From: JAZKFT01 sp963845495
GTDB lineage: Bacteria; Bacteroidota; Bacteroidia; Chitinophagales; Chitinophagaceae
NCBI GenBank assembly: GCA_963845495.1
Contig: CAWJTH010000215.1
Span: forward strand, 12,029-76,028
Direction of reading: 5' to 3'
DNA: 64,000 nucleotides
Shown: positions 27,772-36,351 of the stretch, one piece after another
How positions within the stretch are numbered: the first letter of the stretch is position 1
How the letters are laid out: each line of letters begins with the position of its first letter
Program-made: the position numbers and the translations under genes
The notes under the pieces: model-generated
Databases searched by the model: none
The model's input: the letters and a program-made list of their open reading frames with translations, nothing else
What the model was told of the DNA's origin: nothing

Positions 27772-28659
27772 ATGTATCCAAAAGGAAAGTTGATAGCAAT
27801 TGGTGGTGCTGAAGACAAAGGTGCGCCGGAAAGCAGGAATGAATTTTATCGCAATAATTTGAATTTCATTGAATTAGGTATTTTAAGAAGGGTAGTACAA
27901 GAGGCTGGCGGAAACGATGCCAATATCGAAGTAATCACCACGGCTTCTATGATTCCCTATGAAGTAGGCGAAAATTATGTTGATGCCTTTGGTAAAATAG
28001 GTTGTACCAACATCGGTTTGTTACACATCCGTAACCGTGCAGATGCACAACAAACTGATTATTTGGAACGTATCAAAAAATGTGACGCGGTAATGTTTAG
28101 CGGTGGTAACCAATTGCGGTTATCTACCATTTTTGGTGGTACTACTTTTCTAAAAATTTTATTGGAACGTTATCAAAATGAACCTGATTTTTTAGTTGCC
28201 GGTACTAGCGCCGGAGCCATGGGCATGAGCAATACCATGATTTATGAAGGCAATGCCACGAGGGCGCATTTGAAAGGAGAAATTAAAATTACGACCGGAT
28301 TGGGTTTTATCGATGATGTGATTATTGATAGTCATTTTGAGAAACGCGGCCGTTTTGGCCGGTTGGTACAAGCCGTTGCCAGTAATCCGCAATGTATCGG
28401 CATTGGATTGGGCGAGGATACCGGTATGTTAATTACCAAGGGAAATGATATGGAAGCCATTGGTAGTGGATTGGTAATGATTGTGGATGGTCACGATATT
28501 GCACACAGCAACATCGCAGATATTCCGGATGGTAATCCGATTAGTGTTGAAAACATTAAGGTTCACCTTTGTGCGCATGGCAATGGTTATTTACTTGCCG
28601 AACGCAAATTTGTGGAGCAGATGTATCCCCGACCTGTGGTCGGTGGTTTGTCACACTGA
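27772..28659 (+). CDS. Cyanophycinase (peptidase S51 family)
   Basis: Cuts cyanophycin (multi-L-arginyl-poly-L-aspartate) to beta-Asp-Arg dipeptides. 295 residues. The N-terminus KGKLIAIGGAEDKG is typical. The nucleophile is Ser146 in AGTSAGAMGMS; FSGGNQLRL near 110, DSHFEKRGRFGRL near 186 and GIGLGEDTGM near 210 are also diagnostic. There is no signal peptide, so it is cytosolic. The usual partners, isoaspartyl dipeptidase and cyanophycin synthetase, are absent from the window. The last nine residues (RPVVGGLSH) and the stop codon come from a REP-like hairpin unit, so the original C-terminus may have been replaced. Confidence 0.9.
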   Translation: MYPKGKLIAIGGAEDKGAPESRNEFYRNNLNFIELGILRRVVQEAGGNDANIEVITTASMIPYEVGENYVDAFGKIGCTNIGLLHIRNRADAQQTDYLERIKKCDAVMFSGGNQLRLSTIFGGTTFLKILLERYQNEPDFLVAGTSAGAMGMSNTMIYEGNATRAHLKGEIKITTGLGFIDDVIIDSHFEKRGRFGRLVQAVASNPQCIGIGLGEDTGMLITKGNDMEAIGSGLVMIVDGHDIAHSNIADIPDGNPISVENIKVHLCAHGNGYLLAERKFVEQMYPRPVVGGLSH

Positions 28660-28671
28660 GCTTTGCTCAGT
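28629..28671. repeat. Left composite REP-like unit (two hairpins)
   Basis: Hairpin 1 is CCGACC-TGT-GGTCGG (28629-28643). TGGTTTGTCAC follows, then hairpin 2, ACTGAGC-TTT-GCTCAGT (28655-28671). The unit contains the cyanophycinase stop codon. An inverted counterpart lies beyond the transposase at 29536-29581. Confidence 0.82.
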
Positions 28672-28756
28672 AGAAAATGATTTAAAGCTACAACAATATA
28701 ATAATCTACTATATTTAGCACTTGAAACATGCTTGCTAAACATAAATGCACACACC

Positions 28757-29406
28757 ATGCTATTTTACCGCCGGAAATTACCACACTTTATTCCAAACAA
28801 CGCCACGTTCTTTGTCACTTATTGTTTAGCAGGCTCAATGCCGTTTGACGTTATTAGGCGATTGCAAGAGGAACATGCAATTGAAATGGAGCTGATGAAA
28901 AAATTGCATGATGGTAAAACGTCTTATCAACAAGTAGTTCGCAACATGCACAAAAGGAATTTTGCCAGGGTGGATGCGTATCTTGATAACAGTTTGAATG
29001 AGCCGTACTGGTTGAAACACGAGGCAATAGCATCCTTAGTATCAGAATCGTTGCAATTTATTGCAAAAGATTGGGTTGAATTAGTTTGCTTTACCATTAT
29101 GCCAAATCATGTTCATGTGCTGCTGCGGCCCAAGTTGCAAAAACCAGGATTGATAAATATCCTTCAACGACATAAAAGTTTTACCGGCAAAATGGCCATA
29201 AAATTTTACAAAGAAGCGGGCAATTTTGGGAACATGAAAGTTATGACCATGTGGTACGAAACGCCGAAGAGTTTGATAGGATTGTATCATATATTTTAAA
29301 TAACCCAGTAAAGGCGAAGCTGGCCAAACAATGGGAAGATTGGAAATGGACTTGGATAAATGAATTATTATTGGAGGATAAAGCTACAGAAAATGAAAAA
29401 GAATGA
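28757..29406 (+). pseudogene. REP-associated tyrosine transposase (RAYT, Y1/HUH), frameshifted
   Basis: A single-strand DNA transposase of the REP-associated (IS200/IS605-related) type. From ATG 28757 the frame gives MLFYRRKLPHFIPNNATFFVTYCLAG, then MPNHVHVLL with the His-Val-His metal-binding motif. Near 29220 the frame breaks (GNFGNMKVMTMW, stop at 29299). The other frame continues the family sequence: GQFWEHESYDHVVRNAEEF, then YILNNPVKAKL, ending at 29406. One extra base near 29217-29222 explains it. The presumed catalytic Tyr (in ESYDHVVRN) is downstream of the break, so no active enzyme can be made. The intact protein would have about 216 residues. It is flanked by inverted composite hairpins. 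Confidence 0.87.
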
Positions 29407-29535
29407 CAGTTGGAAAACGGATGACAGATGTGGCTGTGCGGTTGGAAAGGCAGTAGTACCGCCGCAAAGCGCCATTCAAAGTAAAAATTCAAAAGTAAAA
29501 AGTAAAAGGATTTTTTGAATAATATTGTTTGCAAT

Positions 29536-29581
29536 TAAGTTGAAGCGGGGCTTCAACTTACAAATCCGACCGCAGGTCGGA
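29536..29581. repeat. Right composite REP-like unit (two hairpins)
   Basis: Hairpin 2 is TAAGTTGAAGC-GGG with its complement (29536-29560, 11-bp stem). CAAA follows, then hairpin 1, TCCGACC-GCA-GGTCGGA (29565-29581). Read on the opposite strand, the order and the linker (TTTGTAAG) parallel the left unit, so the two units are inverted relative to each other around the transposase gene. Confidence 0.85.
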
Positions 29582-29603
29582 GATACAAAGAAGCTACAAC
29601 TAT

Positions 29604-31007
29604 ATGAAAAGACGTTCTTTCATTCAACAATCAACCTTGGCTACGGCCTCGTTTTTTATTGCTAAACATGGGCTTGCGCAAGGTACTGATTTTCAAACTG
29701 TTCGCCCATCAGCTAACCAGCGGAAATTTGTAAGTCCAGCGGTAGAAGCTTTGATAAAGCAAATACAATCCAATATAAAAAACAAAGAAATAGGTTGGTT
29801 GTTTGGCAATTGTTTCCCTAATACTTTAGATACCACGGTTGATTTTGAAATCATCAACGGCCAGCCCGACACTTATGTAATTACCGGTGATATCGATGCC
29901 ATGTGGCTGCGTGATTCTTGTGCGCAGGTTTGGCCTTATTTGCCGTTGATGAAAGAAGATAAGCGTTTGCAGGAACTTATTAACGGCGTCATCCGCAGGC
30001 AAACAAAAAACATTTTGCTTGACCCGTATGCCAACGCTTTTTACAAAGATGTAAACAAAATAAGCGAGTGGAAAAGTGATTTGACGGCCATGAAAGCTGG
30101 CATCCATGAACGAAAATGGGAGATCGATAGTTTATGTTACCCCATAAGGCTGGCTTATGCATATTGGAAAGAAACTGGCGATGCCAAGGTTTTTGATAAT
30201 GATTGGAAACAAGCCATGCGGTTGGTCATCCAAACATTTAAGGAACAACAGCGGTTTGAAAACCATGGCCCATATACTTTTCAGCGTGAAACGGCAAAAG
30301 CAACCGATACAGTGCCGATGAAAGGATACGGTTATCCTGTGAAACCTAATGGATTGATTTGCTCCATGTTTAGGCCAAGTGATGATGCAACTGTGCTTTC
30401 TTATTTGATACCTAGCAACTATTTCGCGGTCACTTCATTAAAAAATATGAGTGAAATTGCCAAACAGATTGGAGATACGGAACTGGCTAATAATGCAATG
30501 AAGTTGGCTTATGAAGTTAATAATGCGTTGGCCAAACATGCACTAACGAGCGACGGTAAAATGATGGCGTACGAAGTAAATGGATTTGGTAGCACTTTGC
30601 TGATGGATGATGCCAATGTTCCTTCGCTGTTGTCGTTGCCATATTTGGGGGCAATGGAAAAAACAAATCCGCTTTACATTAACACCCGAAAATTTGTATT
30701 GAGTGAAAATAATCCCTTCTTTTTTAAAGGAAAAGCAGGTGAGGGGATTGGTGGGCCGCATGTTGGCATCGACATGATTTGGCCGATTAGCATTACTATG
30801 CGTGGATTGACCAGCAACGAAGATCAAGAAATAAAAAACTGTTTAAATACCTTGCAACATACGCATGCCAACACTGGTTTTATGCACGAAAGCTTCCATA
30901 AGGATGACGCCGGTAATTTTAGCCGTAAATGGTTTGCTTGGGCCAATACCTTATTCGGGGAATTTGTTTGGAAAGTGTATCGTGAAAAAAGATATTTGTT
31001 GGATTAA
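29604..31007 (+). CDS. Glycoside hydrolase family 125 (exo-alpha-1,6-mannosidase)
   Basis: Releases terminal alpha-1,6-linked mannose from glycans. 467 residues with a Tat-like or Sec signal (MKRRSFIQQSTLATASFFIAKHGLAQ). The family signature lies at about 85-110: TYVITGDIDAMWLRDSCAQVWPY, where the Asp residues shape the -1 subsite. Also diagnostic are YGYPVKPNGLICSMFRPSDDA near 245 and GIGGPHVGIDMIWPISITMR near 380. The product is periplasmic. A Dabb-domain secreted protein follows after 38 bases. No SusC/D pair is present. Confidence 0.92.
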   Translation: MKRRSFIQQSTLATASFFIAKHGLAQGTDFQTVRPSANQRKFVSPAVEALIKQIQSNIKNKEIGWLFGNCFPNTLDTTVDFEIINGQPDTYVITGDIDAMWLRDSCAQVWPYLPLMKEDKRLQELINGVIRRQTKNILLDPYANAFYKDVNKISEWKSDLTAMKAGIHERKWEIDSLCYPIRLAYAYWKETGDAKVFDNDWKQAMRLVIQTFKEQQRFENHGPYTFQRETAKATDTVPMKGYGYPVKPNGLICSMFRPSDDATVLSYLIPSNYFAVTSLKNMSEIAKQIGDTELANNAMKLAYEVNNALAKHALTSDGKMMAYEVNGFGSTLLMDDANVPSLLSLPYLGAMEKTNPLYINTRKFVLSENNPFFFKGKAGEGIGGPHVGIDMIWPISITMRGLTSNEDQEIKNCLNTLQHTHANTGFMHESFHKDDAGNFSRKWFAWANTLFGEFVWKVYREKRYLLD

Positions 31008-31045
31008 AATTATAATTTCCGCATATTTAAATCATTTAAAGCTAT

Positions 31046-31438
31046 ATGAAAAACAAAGTCGCATGCCTATTATTTGTGTTTGCAATACTAGGTGTATCAC
31101 TAAAAATAAATGCACAAACAATGAGTAGCGCCAAGCTCTTGCGGCATGCTGTGTTCTTTAAGTTCAAAAACACGGCAACGCCTGAAAAAGTAAAAAATAT
31201 CGAAGCTGCTTTCCATGATTTGCCATCAAAAATTAAGACAATTAAAGATTTTGAATGGGGAATGAACAATAGTCCAGAAAAATTAAATGAAGGATTAACA
31301 CATGCATTTTTTGTAACATTCACCAGTGAAAAAGACAGAGACGATTATTTGGTCGATCCTGCGCATAAAGCTTTTGTTGCATTTGCTGAACCCTATATAG
31401 AAAAAGCTGTAGTGATAGATTATTGGGTACAGAAATGA
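31046..31438 (+). CDS. Secreted Dabb (stress-responsive A/B barrel) protein
   Basis: 130 residues: signal peptide MKNKVACLLFVFAILGVSLKINAQ, then one Dabb domain (LLRHAVFFKFKNTATPEKVKNIEAAFHDLP, FEWGMNNSPE, HAFFVTFTSEKDRDDYLVDPAHKAF). These small dimeric barrels occur in varied settings, and no substrate can be named. It probably shares a transcript with the GH125 gene and converges on yraN with a gap of 19 bases. Confidence 0.85.
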   Translation: MKNKVACLLFVFAILGVSLKINAQTMSSAKLLRHAVFFKFKNTATPEKVKNIEAAFHDLPSKIKTIKDFEWGMNNSPEKLNEGLTHAFFVTFTSEKDRDDYLVDPAHKAFVAFAEPYIEKAVVIDYWVQK

Positions 31439-31457
31439 TAGATTGAAGCCGGCGAAT

Positions 31458-31820
31458 TTAAAAAACATCCTCAACCACAAAGTATTCAGGTGGTTCGTTT
31501 TTGGCTAGAATAATAGAAATAATATTGAATTGCAATATTTTCCATGCAGGATATTGGTATAAATAAGCTTGCGCTGCTTCTTTTAACTTGCTCATTTTTT
31601 TATTGCCCACACTTGCTTCGGGAAATCCAAATAATTTACTTTTTCTTGTTTTTACTTCAAAAAAATAAAGCACTTTTTCTTTTGATGCAATAATGTCCAC
31701 TTCGCAATGGCTATAACGCCAATTGGTTGCTAAAATCAAAAATCCTTTTTCCAGTATAAATGCACAAGCTAGTTCTTCACCCGTTTTACCCGTACTAATG
31801 TGTTGATTGTTTTTTTGCAT
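31458..31820 (-). CDS. YraN family (UPF0102) endonuclease-like protein
   Basis: 120 residues from ATG 31820 (MQKNNQHISTGKTGEELACAF); a TTG three codons earlier is less likely. The PD-(D/E)xK-like core is HCEVDIIASKEKVLYFFEVKTRKS, with Glu and Asp in EVDII and Glu-x-Lys in EVK. GKTGEELA at the N-terminus is also family-typical. A role in nucleic-acid processing is presumed, but there is no settled function. Confidence 0.9.
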   Translation of the reverse strand: MQKNNQHISTGKTGEELACAFILEKGFLILATNWRYSHCEVDIIASKEKVLYFFEVKTRKSKLFGFPEASVGNKKMSKLKEAAQAYLYQYPAWKILQFNIISIILAKNEPPEYFVVEDVF

Positions 31821-31877
31821 GCAACACAAAGTTGGGCGACTTGTACATTATGTACATCATTTAGAAATTTTCATCCC

Positions 31878-31885
31878 TATTTTTG
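31878..31885 (+). promoter_or_regulatory. Probable -7 box for the DUF6580 gene
   Basis: TATTTTTG fits TAnnTTTG and lies 15 bases before the ATG at 31901. Confidence 0.45.
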
Positions 31886-31900
31886 TAAAAATAATTTTAG

Positions 31901-32473
31901 ATGAAAGAGAAGACAAGGCTTATGTTGTTTACCGTTTTTTTAGTGATTATCGCAACGGCTTGTAAATTAATATTTGCACCAAAACTAGATTGGTCGGGCT
32001 TTTCGCCCATATTGGCCATTTCGCTTTTCTCTGGCATGATGATAAAAGATAAAAATTCATCTTTTATTTTGCCATTGGCTGCTTTGTTTATGAGTGATGT
32101 ATTAATACAAGTTTTTTACAAGGTTGGCTTATTTCCATTTGCAGGTTTTTATAGCCGTCAATTAATAAATTATGGCTTGCTGTTATTGGCTACATTAATT
32201 GGTTGGGCTTTAAAAGGCAGGAATTTTGGAAGCCTTTTTACTGGTATCGTGGCAGCGCCAACTGTGTTTTTCCTACTTTCAAATTTTAGTGTTTGGACAT
32301 CTACCGGCGCTTATCAAATCTACCCCAAAACATTTGCTGGATTAATGGCTAGTTATGTAGCGGGTTTGCCTTTTTACGAGCGTTCATTGGTTGCAACCTT
32401 GGTTTTTTTACCTGTTGTGATGATTGCTTATAATTTAATTGTAAAACGCAGAACAGCATTGGTTTTGGCGTGA
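31901..32473 (+). CDS. DUF6580 family putative transport protein
   Basis: An integral membrane protein of 190 residues with about five or six helices: 6-26, 36-53, 60-80, 88-108, 113-135 and 155-178. The N-terminus FSPILAISLFSGMMIKDKNSSFILPLAALFMSDV is typical of DUF6580, a group related to ECF-transporter S components. The substrate is unknown and no ECF ATPase is nearby. Confidence 0.85.
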   Translation: MKEKTRLMLFTVFLVIIATACKLIFAPKLDWSGFSPILAISLFSGMMIKDKNSSFILPLAALFMSDVLIQVFYKVGLFPFAGFYSRQLINYGLLLLATLIGWALKGRNFGSLFTGIVAAPTVFFLLSNFSVWTSTGAYQIYPKTFAGLMASYVAGLPFYERSLVATLVFLPVVMIAYNLIVKRRTALVLA

Positions 32474-32514
32474 TTTGCGTTCTCTTTTTTAAGTTTATTT
32501 TCCAGTAAGTAAAC

Positions 32515-32573
32515 AAGTAATTGGGTAATTAAGTAACTAGAAAAACGCTAATTACTTAATTACCCAATTACTT
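32515..32573. terminator. 22-bp perfect inverted repeat between convergent genes
   Basis: Arms 32515-32536 and 32552-32573 match over 22 bases around a 15-base loop. The stem is AT-rich, built from GTAATTGGGTAATTAAGTAA. It ends 3 bases before the rnhA stop. Position suggests transcription termination or 3'-end protection for both genes. Confidence 0.88.
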
Positions 32574-32575
32574 TA

Positions 32576-33046
32576 TTAGCTATTTCCTTCTTCAAATCCC
32601 ACATCAATTAAATGCGGTCCACGGTCAGCCGCTTCGGTAGCCAAAATATCGCATCGGTTATTGAAAGGATTATTGGCATGGCCTTTTACCCAAATAAATT
32701 TAATAGTAAACTGCTGCGATAGCCGATGGTATTCACGCCATAAATCAGCGTTTTTTTTGCCACCGGCAAAATTTGTTTTTATCCAATTACGCAACCAACC
32801 TTGTTCCACTGCTTTTACAACGTATTGACTATCACTGTAAATAGTCACTTCAATACCCGGTTTTTTTAAAGCTTTCAATCCTTCAATTACGGCCATCAAT
32901 TCCATCCTGTTGTTGGTGGTGCGCCTGTATCCGCCTGATAATTCTTTGCGGTGTTGACCCGCCATTAAAATAGTTCCAAAACCGCCGGGGCCAGGATTAC
33001 CACGACTGCTGCCATCTGTATAAATCATTACTTGTGAGATGCTCAT
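32576..33046 (-). CDS. rnhA: Ribonuclease HI
   Basis: Degrades RNA in RNA-DNA hybrids such as primers and R-loops. 156 residues. The DEDD catalytic residues are visible: Asp11 (YTDGSSRGNPGPGG), Glu49 (NNRMELMAVI), Asp72 (YSDSQYVV) and an Asp near 134 (NNRCDILATEA). WVKGHANNPFN carries the handle-region His. The C-terminal half keeps the basic handle GWLRNWIKTNF seen in E. coli-type enzymes. Confidence 0.96.
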   Translation of the reverse strand: MSISQVMIYTDGSSRGNPGPGGFGTILMAGQHRKELSGGYRRTTNNRMELMAVIEGLKALKKPGIEVTIYSDSQYVVKAVEQGWLRNWIKTNFAGGKKNADLWREYHRLSQQFTIKFIWVKGHANNPFNNRCDILATEAADRGPHLIDVGFEEGNS

Positions 33047-33199
33047 TGCCGGCGAAAATATTATATTTGTAGTAGTATGATTTATGTAACATGATTATTT
33101 CAATAAAATTTTAAAAATGAATTTATTTTGATACATAAAGATTGGACAAATTATTTTTAATATAGATTGTTGTAAAATTCTAAAATAGAAAATATTGTT

Positions 33200-33394
33200 A
33201 TGTATATAGAAACAAGAAAAATACATTTGATTGAGGAGGTATTAAAAATTGGCAGCGAGGAGTTACTTAATGAATTAGAGACAGTATTGGAAAAATCCAA
33301 AACAACAAAAAAAAAGCACTCTGAATCAGCACATAATTTTTTGGGCCTTTGGAATAAAAAAGATGCTATTTTAATTGAAAAGGCAAAGAAATAA
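33200..33394 (+). CDS. Small protein resembling orphan TA antitoxins
   Basis: 64 residues: MYIETRKIHLIEEVLKIGSEELLNELETVLEK, a helical Leu/Glu-rich stretch, then a Lys-rich linker and a short C-terminus. Many Bacteroidota antitoxins share this N-terminal pattern and precede a RelE or PIN toxin, but no toxin ORF follows within the next 70 bases, which are non-coding. It is an orphan antitoxin or an unrelated small protein. Confidence 0.4.
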   Translation: MYIETRKIHLIEEVLKIGSEELLNELETVLEKSKTTKKKHSESAHNFLGLWNKKDAILIEKAKK

Positions 33395-33461
33395 AAGATA
33401 TCAAATTAAAAAAATGGTGACGCTGCAACGGAAGCAATTAGTTAATGCAAAATTTTTAGAG

Positions 33462-35105
33462 TCACACTTGAAAAACCCCTGTTTGCAAAGGTTTTAAAAT
33501 GGGATTTTGATCAGCCGCTTTAATTCCTTCCGAAATCAACAACCTTGTTTGCAACGGGTCAATAACATCATCAACCCAAAGCCGGGCGGCCGCATAATAA
33601 GGGCTAGACTGCATTTCGTAACGTTGCTGTATCTCATCCAGTAACCTTTTTTCATCTTCCGGCTCAACGGTTTTTCCTTTTGCTTTCATTCCCGCTACCT
33701 GAATTTGCAATAATGTTTTAGCTGCCTGCCCGCCGCCCATCACCGCAATTTTTGCTGTTGGCCAAGCATAAATAAACCTTGGATCGTAGGCTTTGCCGCA
33801 CATGGCATAATTGCCGGCACCATAACTATTGCCCGTAATAATGGTAAATTTTGGTACAATGCTGTTGGCAACGGCGTTTACCAGTTTGGCTCCATCTTTT
33901 ATAATGCCGCTGTGTTCGCTGCGGCTGCCTACCATAAAACCGGTTACATCTTGCAAAAACACCAATGGTATTTTCTTTTGATTACAATTTAGAATAAAAC
34001 GTGCGGCTTTATCGGCGCTGTCGTTGTAAATAACGCCGCCCAATTGCATTTCGCCCTTTTTGCTTTTTACTACCAAGCGCTGATTGGCCACAATTCCAAC
34101 AGCCCAACCATCAATGCGTGCATAACCGCAAACAATCGTTTTGCCATAATCCATTTTATATTCATCAAAGCTTGAAATATTTGAATCGGTTGGCGAAGCA
34201 TCCACTATCCGCTCAATTATTTCACGCACATTATAAGGTTTATTGTTGCCGTCGGATAATATCGACAACAATCCATCTTCATTTTTTGATGGTGCCAATG
34301 GCTGGATATGATCGAAACCTACAGAAGCTGGCCGGCCGAGTTTGTCCATTATTTTTTTGATATGGTCAAGGCAATCTTGCTCGGTATCAAATTTATAATC
34401 TGCAATACCGCTTACTTCGGTATGCGTAACAGCGCCGCCAAGTGTTTCGTTGTCCACATCTTCGCCGATAGCTGCTTTTACTAAATAAGGACCGGCCAAA
34501 TAAATGCTACCATTACCTTCTACCATCAACGTTTCATCGCTCATAATGGGCAAGTAAGCACCGCCGGCAACACATGGCCCAAGCACAGCCGAAATTTGTG
34601 TGATGCCCATGCCGCTCATTACGGCATTGTTGCGAAAAATGCGTCCAAAATGTTCTTTGTCCGGGAAAATCTCATCTTGCAATGGCAGATAAACGCCAGC
34701 GCTATCTACTAAATAAATAACCGGCAAATGGTTTTCCATGGCAATTTCTTGCAAGCGCAAATTCTTTTTTCCGGTAATGGGAAACCAAGCACCAGCCTTC
34801 ACGGTTTGGTCGTTTGCCAACACAATACATTGCCTACCGCTAACATAACCTAACCCGGCAACTGTTCCGCCAGCCGGACAGCCGCCTTCGTTTTGGTACA
34901 TGCCGTAACCAGCAAATGCGCCGATTTCTATAAAAGGTTTGCTTTTATCTAGTAAATAATCAAGTCGTTCGCGGGGCGAAAGTTTGTTTTTTTCATGCTG
35001 CTTGTCAATAGCTTTTTGGCCGCCGCCTTTGTATATTTTTTCTAACAGTTGTTGCCTTTCGCTCAACAATTTTTGCATATTTACTTCGTTCTCAGTTTGT
35101 GCCAT
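33462..35105 (-). CDS. Acyl-CoA carboxylase beta subunit (methylcrotonyl-CoA carboxylase-like)
   Basis: Carboxyltransferase subunit of a biotin-dependent acyl-CoA carboxylase, 547 residues. The N-terminal crotonase-like half contains GGTVAGLGYVSGRQC, an acyl-CoA-binding GGxYLP-type loop (CVAGGAYLPIMSDE) and DEIFPDKEHFGRIF, which resembles the methylcrotonyl-CoA form (leucine breakdown) more than the propionyl-CoA form. The C-terminal half has GAGNYAMCGKAYDPRF and MGGGQAA. The biotin carboxylase/carrier alpha subunit is not in this window, so it must be encoded elsewhere. Confidence 0.9.
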   Translation of the reverse strand: MAQTENEVNMQKLLSERQQLLEKIYKGGGQKAIDKQHEKNKLSPRERLDYLLDKSKPFIEIGAFAGYGMYQNEGGCPAGGTVAGLGYVSGRQCIVLANDQTVKAGAWFPITGKKNLRLQEIAMENHLPVIYLVDSAGVYLPLQDEIFPDKEHFGRIFRNNAVMSGMGITQISAVLGPCVAGGAYLPIMSDETLMVEGNGSIYLAGPYLVKAAIGEDVDNETLGGAVTHTEVSGIADYKFDTEQDCLDHIKKIMDKLGRPASVGFDHIQPLAPSKNEDGLLSILSDGNNKPYNVREIIERIVDASPTDSNISSFDEYKMDYGKTIVCGYARIDGWAVGIVANQRLVVKSKKGEMQLGGVIYNDSADKAARFILNCNQKKIPLVFLQDVTGFMVGSRSEHSGIIKDGAKLVNAVANSIVPKFTIITGNSYGAGNYAMCGKAYDPRFIYAWPTAKIAVMGGGQAAKTLLQIQVAGMKAKGKTVEPEDEKRLLDEIQQRYEMQSSPYYAAARLWVDDVIDPLQTRLLISEGIKAADQNPILKPLQTGVFQV

Positions 35106-35327
35106 GGCTTATATTTAGCAATCTTTTTTTAATTGGTGTAAAGATAATAGGGCTTATTTTTTGGTATGAAAATAAAAAACAATCGTTGAATAGTATCTTT
35201 CAAAAGTTAATGTTTATCTATCGCGATTTTCATTTTATCCATTAAAAGTTGCTTGCCTTATTTTTGAAAAATTCTACGACAGTTTTTTATAATATTTTGC
35301 AGAAAATTGTCTGTTACAAATTTTGAT

Positions 35328-36059
35328 ATGAAAAGAATATTGGCCGTTTTAATATTGTTATGTTTCGTATTGTGGGCCTGTAAAAAAGGTAACGACAGTT
35401 TTAAAAGTACCACTACTTTGTTAAATGCAAGTATTGGCATGCCAGCTATTACTATGAATTTAAATGGTGACACCATTATTTCTAACGTTGCTTTTGGCGC
35501 TATAAGGTATAATGTTAGCAATCCTTCTGGCACTTATGCACTAACTTTTACCGTTAATGGAAGCACTACCCCACTATATTCGGTAAACACAGGTTTTTCG
35601 TCTGGTGGTAGCTATACTTCTATTGTTTACGATTCGGCCAATCCCATTGTGCCAGCAAATTCAGCGCATCTTTATTTCCAGAATGATGTTTTTCCTTCTA
35701 GCATTACGGATGGAAAATGTAGCATCCGTTTTTTTGATTTAATGACCGATGCAGGAACAACCGACACAACGGGGCATGTTTTTGTAAAAATTGATACAGG
35801 CACCGCTGTTGTTTATGGTAAATATTATTTTGGTACCAGAAGTTTTGGTGATTTCGGCGGTTCAAATGCATTTGCTGAAGCCGATACTACAACTGCTTGG
35901 TTAAAAGTCGTAAGAGACACGACCGCATTACTTACTAAAACGTTGGATAGCACCAAAATCGGACTACAAAACGGGAAAATATATTCAATTTTTTTAATTG
36001 GCGCTTATGGCGAAACAGGTACCAAAAAGCCAAGATTAATTGTGCAGCAACATAATTAA
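35328..36059 (+). CDS. Outer lipoprotein with DUF4397-like domain
   Basis: 243 residues from ATG 35328; a TTG frame start is seven codons earlier. The lipobox is LCFVLWACKKG with the lipidated Cys near residue 17. The mature part is beta-rich (LLNASIGMPAITMNLNGDTIISNVAFGAIRYNV, LYSVNTGFSSGGSYTSIVYD), similar to DUF4397 repeats of immunoglobulin-like folds. Surface or periplasmic, function unknown, and possibly monocistronic. Confidence 0.65.
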   Translation: MKRILAVLILLCFVLWACKKGNDSFKSTTTLLNASIGMPAITMNLNGDTIISNVAFGAIRYNVSNPSGTYALTFTVNGSTTPLYSVNTGFSSGGSYTSIVYDSANPIVPANSAHLYFQNDVFPSSITDGKCSIRFFDLMTDAGTTDTTGHVFVKIDTGTAVVYGKYYFGTRSFGDFGGSNAFAEADTTTAWLKVVRDTTALLTKTLDSTKIGLQNGKIYSIFLIGAYGETGTKKPRLIVQQHN

Positions 36060-36141
36060 ACCCATCTGTTTTAAGTAAAATAAAAATATAATTGGCGAGG
36101 CAGTTTAAACTTTTGAATGAAACAAGAAAAGTCTTTTATTG

Positions 36142-36230
36142 GCACGAAACGTTCCAATGGAACGATGCAAAAGTAGAAAAATCATCAATTTTAATAATAC
36201 AACCCGTTTCGTAGGAACGTTTCATGCTAT
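36142..36230. repeat. Inverted pair of GTTCC-type hairpins (BIME-like)
   Basis: Hairpin A is CGTTCC-AAT-GGAACG (36150-36164) with outer flank GGCACGAAA. Hairpin B is GTTTC-GTA-GGAAC (36206-36218) with flank GTTTCATGCTA. In opposite orientations both read stem-loop-stem then GTTTC(G/A)TGC. They belong to the same family as the hairpins inside the two glp-flanking elements. Confidence 0.8.
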
Positions 36231-36351
36231 TAAAAAAATCTAAACAGCTTCGTGTTTTTAATTAATAAGTAACAATAAAATATTGATTAATAAATGTTTT
36301 ACAACTGTATTTTTAATATTGATGTTAGGTACTTACATTAGTGCACTTAAA

